A stretch of 64,000 nucleotides of DNA, taken from contig NZ_NIHE01000004.1 in NCBI RefSeq assembly GCF_002806995.1, positions 186,001 to 250,000 on the forward strand. Reading direction: 5' to 3'. The notes beneath the pieces were generated by a model. The model made no database searches. It saw nothing but the letters and a program-made list of their open reading frames with translations, and had not been told where the DNA came from. Both the position numbers and the translations under genes were made by a program. Source of the stretch: Confluentibacter lentus. GTDB taxonomy: Bacteria; Bacteroidota; Bacteroidia; Flavobacteriales; Flavobacteriaceae. Within the stretch, counting starts at the first letter, position 1; each line of letters opens with the position of its first letter. Below are positions 33,831 to 43,630 of this stretch, one piece after another.

Positions 33831-35009
33831 TTAGTGTTTTTTGAACTTTAAATAGTCTTGCGGTGAATAGGTTGTTACTTTTTTGAAAGCACTAAAAAAA
33901 GGGTTGTATGAGGCGAATCCTGTTTTATAAGCCAATGACTCTAAAGTATTTGTTTTTAAGTAACCCTGTTCTATTAGATTGAGACTGTCTTTTATTCTAG
34001 AACGCATTCGAAATTCGGAAAAGGATATGTTGGAATGGTATTTAAATAAATATACAATATGGCTAGTTGGTACGCCTAATTTGTTGGCAATATCGCTAAA
34101 AGAAGCTTTGGGATTTCTAAAAATAAATTCTTCGTTGCTCAATTTGTCAATCTCATCAATATAACTAAAAATGTTAGACCTGATTTTTTGCTGTAATTTT
34201 AAATCTTGATGGTTCTTCTGTGTATCTGGTTCCAATATCCAGTTTTTATTTGCAGATGCGAAAGCTTCCTCATTATTTAACTTAGGAGGTGTAAACTTGA
34301 GAAGTTTTTTATTAAGAATGGGCAATCCGTATAAGATTTCTGGAGAGATTAAAATTTTAAAAAAGATGAATAACCAAAAAATCAATATAAGAGGAGCCAT
34401 GGATTTTCCTGAAATCATGGATTCAGAATTGACTTCTTTATAGATTGAAGCCAATAATGCAATAGATCCTAATATATTAAGGGTAAATAAATAAATCGAC
34501 CAATTTTTTATTAAACTAAAGTGAATATTGCTTATTGGAATATTTTTTTTTAACCATATGTCCTTCCTTAATAGTTTAAAAATTAATATTAAATAGAATA
34601 GTATAAATAAACCTATTAAAATAAAATTGGTAATAGCCCCCAAATGAAATAAAAAACTTTCTTTTAGTGTTGTATCGGTATTAATGACATAAAGGAATAT
34701 AATAAAAATTAAATGCTTTAAATCTTCAGGGTTGTATGTTTTTTTTTGGCGAACTAGATTTTTGTAATATAAATAAAAACAAGGAATAAGAATTAAATAC
34801 AGTATAGAAGGCGGGCCTTCCTTAGGCGCTAAAACGTTTTGTATACCTAATTCATAACTGCCATGGATTAAAAATCGAATAGACACTATTACAATAATTA
34901 ATAATAAAAAGGCATTGTAAAATGGATTGGATTTATATGAAGTTATCATTAAGGCAATGGTGACAAGGCCAACGATTCCGGTAAATAAAAATAAAAATGA
35001 TTCAATCAT
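33831..35009 (-). CDS. AraC family transcriptional regulator with multi-pass membrane N terminus
   Basis: A 392-residue protein. The first ~245 residues contain about seven hydrophobic segments (for example FLFLFTGIVGLVTIALMIT and FNAFLLLIIVIVSIRFLIH-like stretches). The C-terminal 105 residues are a double helix-turn-helix of AraC type (NPKASFSDIANKLGVPTSHI and LESLAYKTGFASYNPFFSAF), ending KVTTYSPQDYLKFKK. Such membrane-tethered AraC proteins are frequent in Bacteroidota and probably sense a membrane or extracellular signal. No partner gene is evident; its upstream 517-bp gap may include its target. Confidence 0.9.
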   Translation of the reverse strand: MIESFLFLFTGIVGLVTIALMITSYKSNPFYNAFLLLIIVIVSIRFLIHGSYELGIQNVLAPKEGPPSILYLILIPCFYLYYKNLVRQKKTYNPEDLKHLIFIIFLYVINTDTTLKESFLFHLGAITNFILIGLFILFYLILIFKLLRKDIWLKKNIPISNIHFSLIKNWSIYLFTLNILGSIALLASIYKEVNSESMISGKSMAPLILIFWLFIFFKILISPEILYGLPILNKKLLKFTPPKLNNEEAFASANKNWILEPDTQKNHQDLKLQQKIRSNIFSYIDEIDKLSNEEFIFRNPKASFSDIANKLGVPTSHIVYLFKYHSNISFSEFRMRSRIKDSLNLIEQGYLKTNTLESLAYKTGFASYNPFFSAFKKVTTYSPQDYLKFKKH

Positions 35010-35029
35010 TTATTGAAAATATGATTTAT

Positions 35030-35390
35030 TGCAATAATACTAAATTAGAGTGAACTTTTGAGGCAAACATTAAAAACTAACTATTCAATTAAAAGATTTT
35101 TTTCATTAGCAAAAGCCAGTATTTAGTATTATTGAGCTTCAAAATATAATTTATTCAGTTATTACTATGTTTTACTGATTCATTAAAATTGTTACTGATT
35201 CGTATAAAAAACCCTTTAGAATTATTTACTAGCTTTATATAATGCATTTTTATCAATACGTTTACATAGTATTTACCAAATATTATAACACTCTATAATT
35301 CTCAAACATAGAGATTTGTTGATATGCTATTATCGGTTTTTTTATTTAATGAGGGGTTTAATTTTGATTGATAATTTTATCAAGCAGTTA
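35030..35390 (+). other. Gene-free interval preceding an orphan terminator
   Basis: About 360 bp of very A/T-rich sequence without a credible ORF on either strand. Because a strong plus-strand terminator closes it although no plus-strand gene lies upstream before 33825, a small RNA may be encoded here. No convincing consensus promoter was found. Confidence 0.3.
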
Positions 35391-35429
35391 TAAAAGGTTG
35401 TCTTAGTTTAAGGCAACCTTTTATTTTTT
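35391..35429 (+). terminator. Strong orphan intrinsic terminator
   Basis: TAAAAGGTTGTCTTA and TAAGGCAACCTTTTA pair over 15 bp with one G-T pair around a 3-base loop, then a T-rich tail. It lies on the plus strand, between the start of the AraC gene (minus) and the beta-propeller gene. Confidence 0.8.
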
Positions 35430-35526
35430 AATCATAATTACTTATAAAATACGCAATTCATCGTATTGATTCCTCTGTATCTAAGTTGCAATTTTGTTCA
35501 CCAATTAACACAAAACAAATTCAACA

Positions 35527-37437
35527 ATGAAAAAATTAAATCAATTTTTATTACTATTAGTGGGGATTCTAATAGTAAATGTATCAACGGCGCAAAAAGC
35601 GGAAACTCCAGAAAATACCTATGATTTAGGTGCAACTATCAATGAAATGACATTAACGGTTGGCGGGATTTTAATTGCTGCAACCAATGAAGGATTGGTG
35701 GGCATTGACCCAAAACAAAGTACGCCTATTTTTACCTTTAACAATTTCGGAAAATTAAAACCAGAAGAAACAGATTTTGTACCTGCATCACCTTATATTG
35801 TGGTGTCTCAAGGAGCCGATTCAAAATTTGCTGGAATAGCCAAAACAAAGCGCGCCGTTATAAATTACATAACTGGAAAAGTTATTTTTAATTCTGAAAC
35901 AGATAATTGGAATCAAATTTACACATGTAATATTGTGCTGCCACAAAACAAATTAATAGTTAGTGGTATTCAAAAAGAAGGTGATAAGTTTGAAAAAATG
36001 ACTCCTAAAGTGGCTGTGTACGATTTAAGTACCCAGAAATTAGATTACAGTTTCTTTTTAGATAAGCCAGGTAGGGTTGGCGTTGCCAAAGATTTTAGTG
36101 TCACAGGTGTGCCTTTATTATTAAAAGAGTTTTTGATAATACCAACAGCCCAAGGATTAATTGCTAAAAAACATAATGGAGATGATTTATGGGAATGTAA
36201 AGTTAAAGGCGTTAATTGGATGGTTGCTGACGAAAGTGAAAAAGAAATTTATGGTTTTGAGACGACCGTTAATGGGAAAAACACTCGAATTCACAAAATA
36301 GGAAGTAATGGCGAAGAACTTTGGAAAGATGATAGAAAAGTACAAGGAAATGTATCTAACTTTCAAATTTTACCTCAAGGAATAGCTGTTGTAAGTGATA
36401 AAAGTTCAGGTGGTAGCACTAGTGTGTTTGCCACAAGTGACGAATCTGAAATTGTGTTTTTAAGTGCTTCTACGGGTGAAGATTTATGGGAAAAAGCCCC
36501 AAAAACTAAAGGTTATGTACAACATTTTTATGTACAAGATGATGGTATTTTATTTGGCATTCAGCAAGGAGGCATCAATAAAATTTCTTTTGACGGACAA
36601 ACCTTATTCAAAAAACCTTTAAAAACAGGTCCGAATATTATGGTTATGGCTCAATCGCCTCAAGGTTTAATTTACATAACAGGAGAAGATGCTAACATCG
36701 TAGATTTAAAAACTGGTGATCAAGTATGGGATAAACCATTAAAATATAAAAATTCGGCAGCCGTAGCTTCTACTTTCGATAGCGCAAAAAACAGGTATTT
36801 AATTGCTGCAGATGGAGAAGTCTATGCGATTGATGCCAATTCTGGAAATGTAACCAATTTTGCAAAAGTAAATTTTGATGAAAAAGAAGTTGCCAATACC
36901 ATGCAGATGAGAAATGGTAACATATTTTTGAGTTCTTCTCAAAATGTAGCATTGATAGGGAGTGATGGAAATCAGGTGTATCACGAATATTATAAATCGC
37001 CTTCTCAAAGTGGTTTTGTGAAAGTATTGTCTGGAGCATTGGCGGTAGCTTCAACAGGTTTGGCCATGGCTCATGCAGCAAAAGCAGGCATGAATAGAAC
37101 CAATAGTTACGGAAGTGCAAACGATTTAAGTAATTATAATGACTATGGAAAGGAAAACAAAAGAGCGGCTGATATGTTTGCATCTATTGGTGATGCAGCG
37201 TTTGATGTGATGTCAAAACGATTTAAAGCCACGGCAGCTACCGAAAACGCACAGTTTATTTTAACAAAACTTGAAGAAGGTGTTGGATTGGTAAAAATTA
37301 ATAAAGATACTGGTAAAGTAGATAAAGAAATTGTACTTAAAGATAAAAAACCAGAATATCAAGTTGATGAAATTGCAGGTGTTTTATATTATAAGGCTAA
37401 TGACAAAACTATATATGCTTATAATCTGCAAAAGTAA
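35527..37437 (+). CDS. Secreted PQQ-like beta-propeller protein
   Basis: A 636-residue protein with a signal peptide (MKKLNQFLLLLVGILIVNVSTAQ). Repeats of about 40-60 residues with the WE/W-type beta-propeller pattern are visible (NGDDLWECKV, NGEELWKDDRK, TGEDLWEKAP, TGDQVWDKPL). A hydrophobic insertion near 495-525 (VKVLSGALAVASTGLAMAHAA) followed by an N/Y-rich stretch interrupts the last blades. No PQQ-binding or catalytic residues can be assigned, so it is probably structural or a binding protein rather than a dehydrogenase. Confidence 0.8.
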   Translation: MKKLNQFLLLLVGILIVNVSTAQKAETPENTYDLGATINEMTLTVGGILIAATNEGLVGIDPKQSTPIFTFNNFGKLKPEETDFVPASPYIVVSQGADSKFAGIAKTKRAVINYITGKVIFNSETDNWNQIYTCNIVLPQNKLIVSGIQKEGDKFEKMTPKVAVYDLSTQKLDYSFFLDKPGRVGVAKDFSVTGVPLLLKEFLIIPTAQGLIAKKHNGDDLWECKVKGVNWMVADESEKEIYGFETTVNGKNTRIHKIGSNGEELWKDDRKVQGNVSNFQILPQGIAVVSDKSSGGSTSVFATSDESEIVFLSASTGEDLWEKAPKTKGYVQHFYVQDDGILFGIQQGGINKISFDGQTLFKKPLKTGPNIMVMAQSPQGLIYITGEDANIVDLKTGDQVWDKPLKYKNSAAVASTFDSAKNRYLIAADGEVYAIDANSGNVTNFAKVNFDEKEVANTMQMRNGNIFLSSSQNVALIGSDGNQVYHEYYKSPSQSGFVKVLSGALAVASTGLAMAHAAKAGMNRTNSYGSANDLSNYNDYGKENKRAADMFASIGDAAFDVMSKRFKATAATENAQFILTKLEEGVGLVKINKDTGKVDKEIVLKDKKPEYQVDEIAGVLYYKANDKTIYAYNLQK

Positions 37438-37459
37438 ATCTTGTTGTTGAGATTTGTTT

Positions 37460-37500
37460 GATTAGGCGTGATAAATTTTTATTGCGCTTAATCTTTTTTT
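37460..37500 (+). terminator. Terminator of the beta-propeller gene
   Basis: GATTAGGCGTGATAAA and TTTTTATTGCGCTTAATC form an imperfect stem of about 14 pairs followed by seven T, 22 bp after the stop. The remaining gap to 37686 shows no gene. Confidence 0.75.
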
Positions 37501-37686
37501 ATAACACTTAATCGAAAAATTAGTTGAGGTTCAACATATTAAATTATTTTTATAATGCTATTAATCAGTTGAAAATAAACATCAGTTGCGATAATCATTA
37601 AAAAAATTATTTGTGATTGGTGTTTTTTTATGCGGATTATTCATCCATACCATTAAAACACTCATTATTATTCAATATTATAAATT

Positions 37687-37968
37687 ATGGTATTTAATTT
37701 ACTTTTTAATACGGCCATCTATATCATTATTATTTTTTTGGTGATTTTTATAATCAAAGTATATATGCATACCATAAGATTAAATCTTATTGGTAAAGAA
37801 AAACAGGTGGTACTAGAAGCAAGCTTTAATAAAGAAAAAATCAAAAGTCAGATAATTAATGAGCATGTTTTATTGGCAAATAATTTAGAACAATCCATTT
37901 TTAATCGTTTATTTGAAATCAGTAAAGAACTTATCGGATTGCAAAAGTTACTTTTAAATTCTAATTGA
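37687..37968 (+). CDS. Small membrane-anchored hypothetical protein
   Basis: Ninety-three residues: one N-terminal transmembrane helix (FNTAIYIIIIFLVIFIIKVY) followed by a charged, helical cytoplasmic part (KEKIKSQIINEHVLLANNLEQ). The stop overlaps an alternative upstream TTG of the following sensor kinase gene and lies 8 bp before that kinase's ATG, so it is probably co-transcribed and may be an accessory of the kinase. No family recognised. Confidence 0.6.
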   Translation: MVFNLLFNTAIYIIIIFLVIFIIKVYMHTIRLNLIGKEKQVVLEASFNKEKIKSQIINEHVLLANNLEQSIFNRLFEISKELIGLQKLLLNSN

Positions 37969-37976
37969 TTATTGAC

Positions 37977-39923
37977 ATGAAGAAAAGACTGCTCTCAATC
38001 ATTTTCTTAGTCTTTACTTTATCTTGTTTTTCGCAAACTAATAACAAAAGATTGGATAGCTTATTGAACGTTAGCAAATCACAAAAAGAGATGCCGTTAG
38101 TAAGCACTTTAAATGAAATCTCTTGGGAGTTTAAAAATGCAAACATTGATAGTGCATTTTACTATGCTCGAAAAGCATTGCAAATTTCAAAAAAATCAAA
38201 TTCCAAAAAGGCCATTGCATTTTCCTATAATAGTCTGGCAAGTTGTTTTGAAAATATAGGAGAATTGGATAGTGCCTTGGTCTATCACAAAAAAAGTTTA
38301 AATATTAAACTTGAAATCAGAAACAATGAAGGTATTGCCGATTCATATAACAATATGGGTATTGTTTATGACCTAAAAGGGGATTTTGCCAAATCTTTAG
38401 AGAATTATTTTGAAGCGCTTAAAATTTATGAAACTGAAGATGTGCCGTTTGATAAAGCACCGATGGTTTTAAGTAATATAGGCATCGTTTACAAAAAGCA
38501 AAAAGACTATAACAAGGCCTTAAATTACTATAAAAAAGCTCTTAAAATATATAAAGATAATAACTATGATTTTGGAGTTGTAGTGACTTCAGGAAACATA
38601 GGTTCCGTACTTCTAAAATTAAAGGAATTTGATAGTGCCATAGTATATTCCACGAATGCCAAAAACATGTATTCAAAACTAGGATATCATCGATATGTTC
38701 CTTACATGTTACGCAACATTGCCGAAGCTAAAGATAGTTTAAAACTAAATGAAGAATCACAAAATCTTTATAAAGAGGCCATCAAGATTTTTAAAGATGA
38801 AAATAATTTATATGAATTGACAAATTCTGAATTGGGATTGGCAACCAGTTTAATAACTTCAAAAAACTACAATGAAGCTATTGGAAATGCCACAAATGCC
38901 TTAAATATTAGTGCGAATCAAGGCTTTAAGGAATTTGAAGTTCAAGCGTATAAAATATTAGCTTTAGCCTATAGCCATTTGGGTGATTTTAAAAAAGCTT
39001 ATTTATATAATGAAAAATATGCTTTAGGAAAAGATAGTTTGTTTGAAGATACGAAGACGAAATTGATTTTCGACCTTGATAAAAAATACGAAACTGAAAA
39101 AAAAGAAAAAGAAATTCTCGCGCAGCGTGCCAATATTGCTGAAAAGGAATTAGATATAAATCAAAAAAACACACAGATTATAGGGTTGGTCATTTTGGCC
39201 TTGGTATTGTCTTTATTAGGTTATTTATTGTACAAACAACAAAAACTAAAAAACCAACAACTACAAAAGGAAAACGAGTTAAAAGAGGCTTTAATTAAAA
39301 TTGAAACCCAAAATAGTTTGCAAGAACAGCGTTTAACCATATCTCGGGATTTGCATGATAACATCGGGGCGCAACTCACATTTATTATTTCATCCATTGA
39401 AAATCTTCAGTATGGTTTTAAAATCACCAACGAAAAACTAACTAATAAATTAATGAGTATTAGTGCGTTTACTAAAGAAACTATTTATGAATTGCGTGAT
39501 ACCATTTGGGCCATGAATAAAAATGAAATTTCTTTAGAAGATTTACAAATACGTACTACAAATTTTATTGAGAAAGCCAATATAGCTTCTGATGAAACGG
39601 TTTTTGAATTCAATGTCGATTCAGAATTAAACAAAGACATTACCTTCACATCGGTTCAGGGCATGAATATGTACAGAATTATTCAGGAAGCCATTAATAA
39701 TGCCTTAAAATATGCTGAAGCTAAAATCATTATTGTATCGTTCAAAAAGGTTAATAATCATTTAGAAATTTCAATTTCAGATGATGGTAAAGGATTTGAT
39801 GTAAATGACATTCAACTTGGAAACGGACTCAATAACATGAAAAAGCGAGCTGCGGATATGGGGGCGAATATTGTTATGGAAAGTCAGATTAATAAAGGTA
39901 GCAACATAGTATTAACCATATGA
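37977..39923 (+). CDS. TPR-containing sensor histidine kinase (HisKA_3/LytS-NarX type)
   Basis: The ATG at 37977 gives 648 residues and a signal-type N terminus (MKKRLLSIIFLVFTLSCFSQ); a TTG 12 bp upstream is less likely. About six tetratricopeptide repeats cover 60-345 (SYNNMGIVYDLKGDFAKSLE and similar). A transmembrane helix near 402-420 (IIGLVILALVLSLLGYLLY) separates them from a coiled coil and a HisKA_3 box RDLHDNIGAQL with the phospho-acceptor histidine near 460. The HATPase domain ends the protein (NALKYAEAK, DDGKGFD, GNGLNNMKKRA). It senses an extracytoplasmic signal and phosphorylates the regulator encoded 9 bp downstream. Confidence 0.93.
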   Translation: MKKRLLSIIFLVFTLSCFSQTNNKRLDSLLNVSKSQKEMPLVSTLNEISWEFKNANIDSAFYYARKALQISKKSNSKKAIAFSYNSLASCFENIGELDSALVYHKKSLNIKLEIRNNEGIADSYNNMGIVYDLKGDFAKSLENYFEALKIYETEDVPFDKAPMVLSNIGIVYKKQKDYNKALNYYKKALKIYKDNNYDFGVVVTSGNIGSVLLKLKEFDSAIVYSTNAKNMYSKLGYHRYVPYMLRNIAEAKDSLKLNEESQNLYKEAIKIFKDENNLYELTNSELGLATSLITSKNYNEAIGNATNALNISANQGFKEFEVQAYKILALAYSHLGDFKKAYLYNEKYALGKDSLFEDTKTKLIFDLDKKYETEKKEKEILAQRANIAEKELDINQKNTQIIGLVILALVLSLLGYLLYKQQKLKNQQLQKENELKEALIKIETQNSLQEQRLTISRDLHDNIGAQLTFIISSIENLQYGFKITNEKLTNKLMSISAFTKETIYELRDTIWAMNKNEISLEDLQIRTTNFIEKANIASDETVFEFNVDSELNKDITFTSVQGMNMYRIIQEAINNALKYAEAKIIIVSFKKVNNHLEISISDDGKGFDVNDIQLGNGLNNMKKRAADMGANIVMESQINKGSNIVLTI

Positions 39924-39932
39924 TTTTAAATT

Positions 39933-40583
39933 ATGACTGTAAAAATTGGCATTGTAGACGATAATGTTTTCTTGATTAACGCCGTAAAAGAAAAGCTGTC
40001 TTTTTTTGAAGATCTAAGCGTCCGGTTTACTGCCGTCAATGGATCTGATTTACTAACACAATTACAAACCAATCATAACCTCGATTTAATCCTCATGGAT
40101 ATTGAAATGCCAGTTTTAAATGGTATTGAAACTACGGAGATTGTCAAGCAAAAATATCCACACATTAAAATCATCATGCTCACTGTTTTTGATAATGATG
40201 AACATATTTTTAACGCCATAAAAGCGGGCGCAGATGGCTATTTATTAAAGGAAATTAATCCCAAAGATTTGCATGAAGGTATTTTAGAAACCTTAAATGG
40301 TGGTGCAGCCATGAATCCTTCCATAGCCATGAAAACCTTAAAATTACTTCGAAACCCCATAGATTTTAATTGTAAAGACACGTTGGAAGATATAAAACTA
40401 TCAGAAAGGGAAGTGCAAGTATTAGAGCAATTAAGTAAAGGCTTAAGCTATAACGTGATTGCAGAGCATCTTTTTTTATCTACAGGAACCATTAGAAAAC
40501 ACATTGAAAATATTTACAAAAAACTACAAGTGCACAACAAATTAGAGGCTGTAGAAAAAGCTAAGAAAAATAATATTATATAA
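39933..40583 (+). CDS. LuxR/NarL-type response regulator
   Basis: A 216-residue protein. The receiver domain occupies 1-120 with acidic residues DD at 9-10, the phosphorylated aspartate at 56 (LILMDIEMP) and the lysine of YLLKEINP near 105. The C-terminal LuxR helix-turn-helix is near 150-205 (LSEREVQVLEQLSKGLSYNVIAEHL, TGTIRKHIENIYKKLQV). It is the cognate regulator of the TPR sensor kinase directly upstream. Targets cannot be deduced. Confidence 0.95.
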   Translation: MTVKIGIVDDNVFLINAVKEKLSFFEDLSVRFTAVNGSDLLTQLQTNHNLDLILMDIEMPVLNGIETTEIVKQKYPHIKIIMLTVFDNDEHIFNAIKAGADGYLLKEINPKDLHEGILETLNGGAAMNPSIAMKTLKLLRNPIDFNCKDTLEDIKLSEREVQVLEQLSKGLSYNVIAEHLFLSTGTIRKHIENIYKKLQVHNKLEAVEKAKKNNII

Positions 40584-40658
40584 ACTTAGTTTAACCTTTA
40601 GATAATATATGTTCGGCTTCATGAGACTATATTTGTGAAAACATTTGAATTAGTCACT

Positions 40659-40702
40659 AACATTAGTTAGACTTCTCTGTCGAAGAAAACTAATGTTTTT
40701 TT
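40659..40702 (+). terminator. Terminator of the two-component operon
   Basis: AACATTAGTT (40659-40668) pairs perfectly with AACTAATGTT (40688-40697) around a 19-base loop and runs into TTTTTT. It also faces the rhodanese gene's 3' end. Confidence 0.7.
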
Positions 40703-40718
40703 ATGCCCAATGGTTTCG

Positions 40719-41024
40719 TTATAGTTTTGTTTTCAAATTCGCCCAACCACCACCGTTTATAACTTCAATATTATGGCTTTTTAAAATACTTGCCGCATTT
40801 CCAGAACGCATACCACTGGCACAACAGGTTATAATTGGTTTGTTTAATTTTTTAATATCGTCTATTTTAGAGTCAATTATTTGCAAGGGTATATTTTTAG
40901 AACCAGCTATGGCGCCTTGGCTATATTCGGCTTTTGTTCTAACATCAATAATAATGGCGCCTTTGTTAAGAAAACCTTTAATGTCTTCTTCTTTGTTTTT
41001 CAGAAAAAAATCTAATAGTCCCAT
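40719..41024 (-). CDS. Rhodanese-like domain protein
   Basis: A 101-residue single rhodanese domain (GAIIIDVRTKAEYSQGAIAGSKNIPL). The active-site loop is CASGMRSG with the catalytic cysteine at 68. There is no signal peptide, so it is a cytoplasmic sulfurtransferase or persulfide carrier of the PspE/GlpE type. Divergent from the enoyl-CoA hydratase-like gene. Confidence 0.92.
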   Translation of the reverse strand: MGLLDFFLKNKEEDIKGFLNKGAIIIDVRTKAEYSQGAIAGSKNIPLQIIDSKIDDIKKLNKPIITCCASGMRSGNAASILKSHNIEVINGGGWANLKTKL

Positions 41025-41130
41025 AATTTTTATTTTTTGACAAAATACGCCAATTAATTACAATCATAATGTAACAATAGTTACCACCATTTTTTTCAGT
41101 ATCTTCGATTTTTAATTCTGAAAGCTGTAA

Positions 41131-41886
41131 ATGGAAACTGAATCATACGTAAAACTTTTAATTGAAAACAAGGTTGGATATATAGAATTCTTCCATCCAA
41201 ATCGGAACTCAATGCCTAGTGATATTTTATCTCAGTTGCAAGAAACTATTTTTGAAGCTGGAAACAACGACGCTATTAACGTCATTGTTTTAAAAAGCGG
41301 TGGTGATAGAACCTTCTGTGCAGGCGCAAGTTTTAACGAGGTCATCGCAGTAAATGATGCCGAAAAGGGAGAATCTTTTTTCTCTGGTTTTGCACATGTC
41401 ATTAATGCTATACGTAAGTGTCCGAAGCTAATTATCGGTCGTGTTCAAGGGAAATCGGTTGGGGGCGGTGTTGGTTTGGCGGCGGCGACAGATTTTTGTT
41501 TGGCAACCAAATACGCTTCTATAAGGTTAAGTGAATTGAGTATTGGTATTGGGCCTTTTGTCATAGAGCCCGCTGTTTCAAGAAAAATAGGTTTAGCTGC
41601 CATGTCCCAAATGACCATAGATGCCGAAACGTTTTTTTCTGCGGAATGGGCAAAAGAAAAAGGCTTGTATGCCGATGTGTTTGAAACGGTTGAAGCTTTA
41701 GATGGGGCCGTGAAAGTTTTAGCAGAAAAACTAAGTACATATAACCCCGAAGCTTTAAAACAAATGAAAACCGTATTTTGGGAAGGTACCCAACATTGGG
41801 ATGCCTTACTTATTGAAAGAGCCAAAATTAGCGGTAAGCTGGTTTTAAGTGATTTTACAAAATCAACTTTAAAACGGTTTAGGTAG
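41131..41886 (+). CDS. Enoyl-CoA hydratase/isomerase family protein
   Basis: A 251-residue crotonase-fold protein. The first oxyanion-hole motif is DRTFCAGASFNEVIA near 65-79 and the second GRVQGKSVGGGVGLAAATDF near 104-123. The catalytic positions do not settle whether it hydrates, isomerises or hydrolyses. It is probably involved in fatty-acid or aromatic-CoA metabolism; no partner genes of such a pathway lie nearby. A TATCTTCG box close to the -7 consensus lies about 25 bp upstream. Confidence 0.9.
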   Translation: METESYVKLLIENKVGYIEFFHPNRNSMPSDILSQLQETIFEAGNNDAINVIVLKSGGDRTFCAGASFNEVIAVNDAEKGESFFSGFAHVINAIRKCPKLIIGRVQGKSVGGGVGLAAATDFCLATKYASIRLSELSIGIGPFVIEPAVSRKIGLAAMSQMTIDAETFFSAEWAKEKGLYADVFETVEALDGAVKVLAEKLSTYNPEALKQMKTVFWEGTQHWDALLIERAKISGKLVLSDFTKSTLKRFR

Positions 41887-41924
41887 ATTATATATGTATC
41901 ATACGCTAAAGATTCAAATTCAAA

Positions 41925-42635
41925 TTGAAAATTATTACTTGGAATTGTAATATGTCTTTCAGAAAAAAAGCTGAATTTATACTGAATGAAAATCCAGATA
42001 TAATTATTGTTCCTGAAAGTGAAAGTCCCGAAAAATTAAGGTTTACAAAAGGCATCACTTTGCCACATGATATTTTTTGGTATGGAGATAATCCAAATAA
42101 AGGAATAGGAGTTTATTCATATTCGGATTTTAAAATATCAATATCCAACTTGCATAACCCAGAGTTTAGATATGTAATTCCATTATTCATAAAGAATAAC
42201 GACATCGAGTTTGTTTTAATAGCAATTTGGTGTCAAAAACCCAAAAGTAGTGATAATTATGGGACTCATACTTGGAATGCCATAAAATACTATTCTGAAT
42301 TATTAAATAACGAAAAAGTAATAATAGCAGGAGATTTTAACAGTAGTTCAATTTGGGACAAGAAAAATAGAGAAGCAAATCATTCGAATATTGTTGGTGA
42401 ACTAAAAGGCAAAGGAATAGAAAGTGTTTATCATATATTTCACAACGAAGAACAAGGAAAAGAAAGTTGTGCAACTTTATTTATGCATCGAAAAAAAGAA
42501 AGACCTTATCACATTGATTTTTGTTTTGCTTCAAATTACTTTATCAATCGACTAAAAAATGTCTGTATTGGAGATTACGAAACTTGGACTAAATTAAGTG
42601 ACCATAAACCTGTAATTTGTGAATTTGATAATTAA
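41925..42635 (+). CDS. Endonuclease/exonuclease/phosphatase family protein
   Basis: A 236-residue EEP-fold protein: KIITWNCNM at the N terminus (metal-binding Asn), PDIIIVPESE (Glu), IIAGDFNSSSIWD (Asp/Asn) and KLSDHKPVICEF (Asp-His) at the C terminus, so all catalytic residues are present. The start appears to be TTG at 41925; an in-frame TAA at 41907 excludes any upstream ATG, and the sequence already begins at the usual family N terminus. Substrate may be DNA, RNA or a phosphoester. It looks like an isolated accessory gene. Confidence 0.82.
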   Translation: MKIITWNCNMSFRKKAEFILNENPDIIIVPESESPEKLRFTKGITLPHDIFWYGDNPNKGIGVYSYSDFKISISNLHNPEFRYVIPLFIKNNDIEFVLIAIWCQKPKSSDNYGTHTWNAIKYYSELLNNEKVIIAGDFNSSSIWDKKNREANHSNIVGELKGKGIESVYHIFHNEEQGKESCATLFMHRKKERPYHIDFCFASNYFINRLKNVCIGDYETWTKLSDHKPVICEFDN

Positions 42636-42654
42636 AAAAATAATCATAAAAACA

Positions 42655-42687
42655 AAAAAGCAACCTTCTCAAGTTGCTTTTTGTTTT
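42655..42687. terminator. Bidirectional terminator between convergent genes
   Basis: AAAAAAGCAACCT and AAGTTGCTTTTT form a stem of about 11 bp with U tracts in both directions, between the EEP gene and the DUF4136 lipoprotein. Confidence 0.8.
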
Positions 42688-42692
42688 TGTAA

Positions 42693-43268
42693 TTATTGCT
42701 TAGCTCCCGGAGGATATTTTTCCATGATTTTTGAAACAAACTCTTTAATACGTTCTTCCTTTTGTTCCATATTTCTACTTAAAAAGCCAGTACCCATGCC
42801 TTGCCAAACCAATTCTTTTTTATTGGCATCCAATAAATCTACAAACAGAACACCTTCTGTACTGGTAGATACGTTGGGTTGGTTCCATCCCCAGCCCCAA
42901 CCAGGACCGTAAAAACCACCCATGCCCCATGGACCGAAGCCTCCCCAGCCCCAGCCGCCCATGCCCCAGTTGTTGTTGTAAACATCAACGCGTTGATTGG
43001 ACTTGGTAAAAATACTAACTAATAAATCGGGGTTTTCAGATTTTGTAAAACCTTTGGCTAAAAGCTCGGTTTCTATTGCGCGAAGTATTCTGCGTTTATC
43101 TAAATCGTTAATTTCTGCTTTATCAATGCCATTTTTAAAAAAGGCAAATGTTTTGTATGCCCCAAAATTGGCGTTTTTATCGTAATCTGTTGCTACACGC
43201 ACAGAACTGCATGATGTTACCACCAATAGAACAACTAAAAGCGGCACGGTTTTGAATACATTTTTCAT
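42693..43268 (-). CDS. DUF4136 domain lipoprotein
   Basis: A 191-residue lipoprotein with lipobox VTSC (cysteine at 20). The DUF4136 pattern is present: VATDYDKNANFGAYKTFAFF near the N terminus, then RRILRAIETELLAKGF and LLVSIFTKS, ending VSKIMEKYPP. A central insertion rich in W, G, M and P (near 101-130) is typical of the family. Function unknown; it is an envelope protein. Confidence 0.9.
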   Translation of the reverse strand: MKNVFKTVPLLVVLLVVTSCSSVRVATDYDKNANFGAYKTFAFFKNGIDKAEINDLDKRRILRAIETELLAKGFTKSENPDLLVSIFTKSNQRVDVYNNNWGMGGWGWGGFGPWGMGGFYGPGWGWGWNQPNVSTSTEGVLFVDLLDANKKELVWQGMGTGFLSRNMEQKEERIKEFVSKIMEKYPPGAKQ

Positions 43269-43430
43269 AGAAGTTTAGTTTTTAAATTTTCTTTTTAACA
43301 ATTTTTTCCTAAAACCTTAAATTTAAAACACTCATAGCATTGGTTTTAAAGGGCTTTCAGTATTACTATCAGCATCAAGAATCATACCAACAGATTGGCT
43401 TTTAAGGGATTCTAAATCTAATTTCTGTAA

Positions 43431-43607
<177 letters not shown>

Positions 43608-43630
43608 TTATTTTTTAAGCGCGTTAGCGG

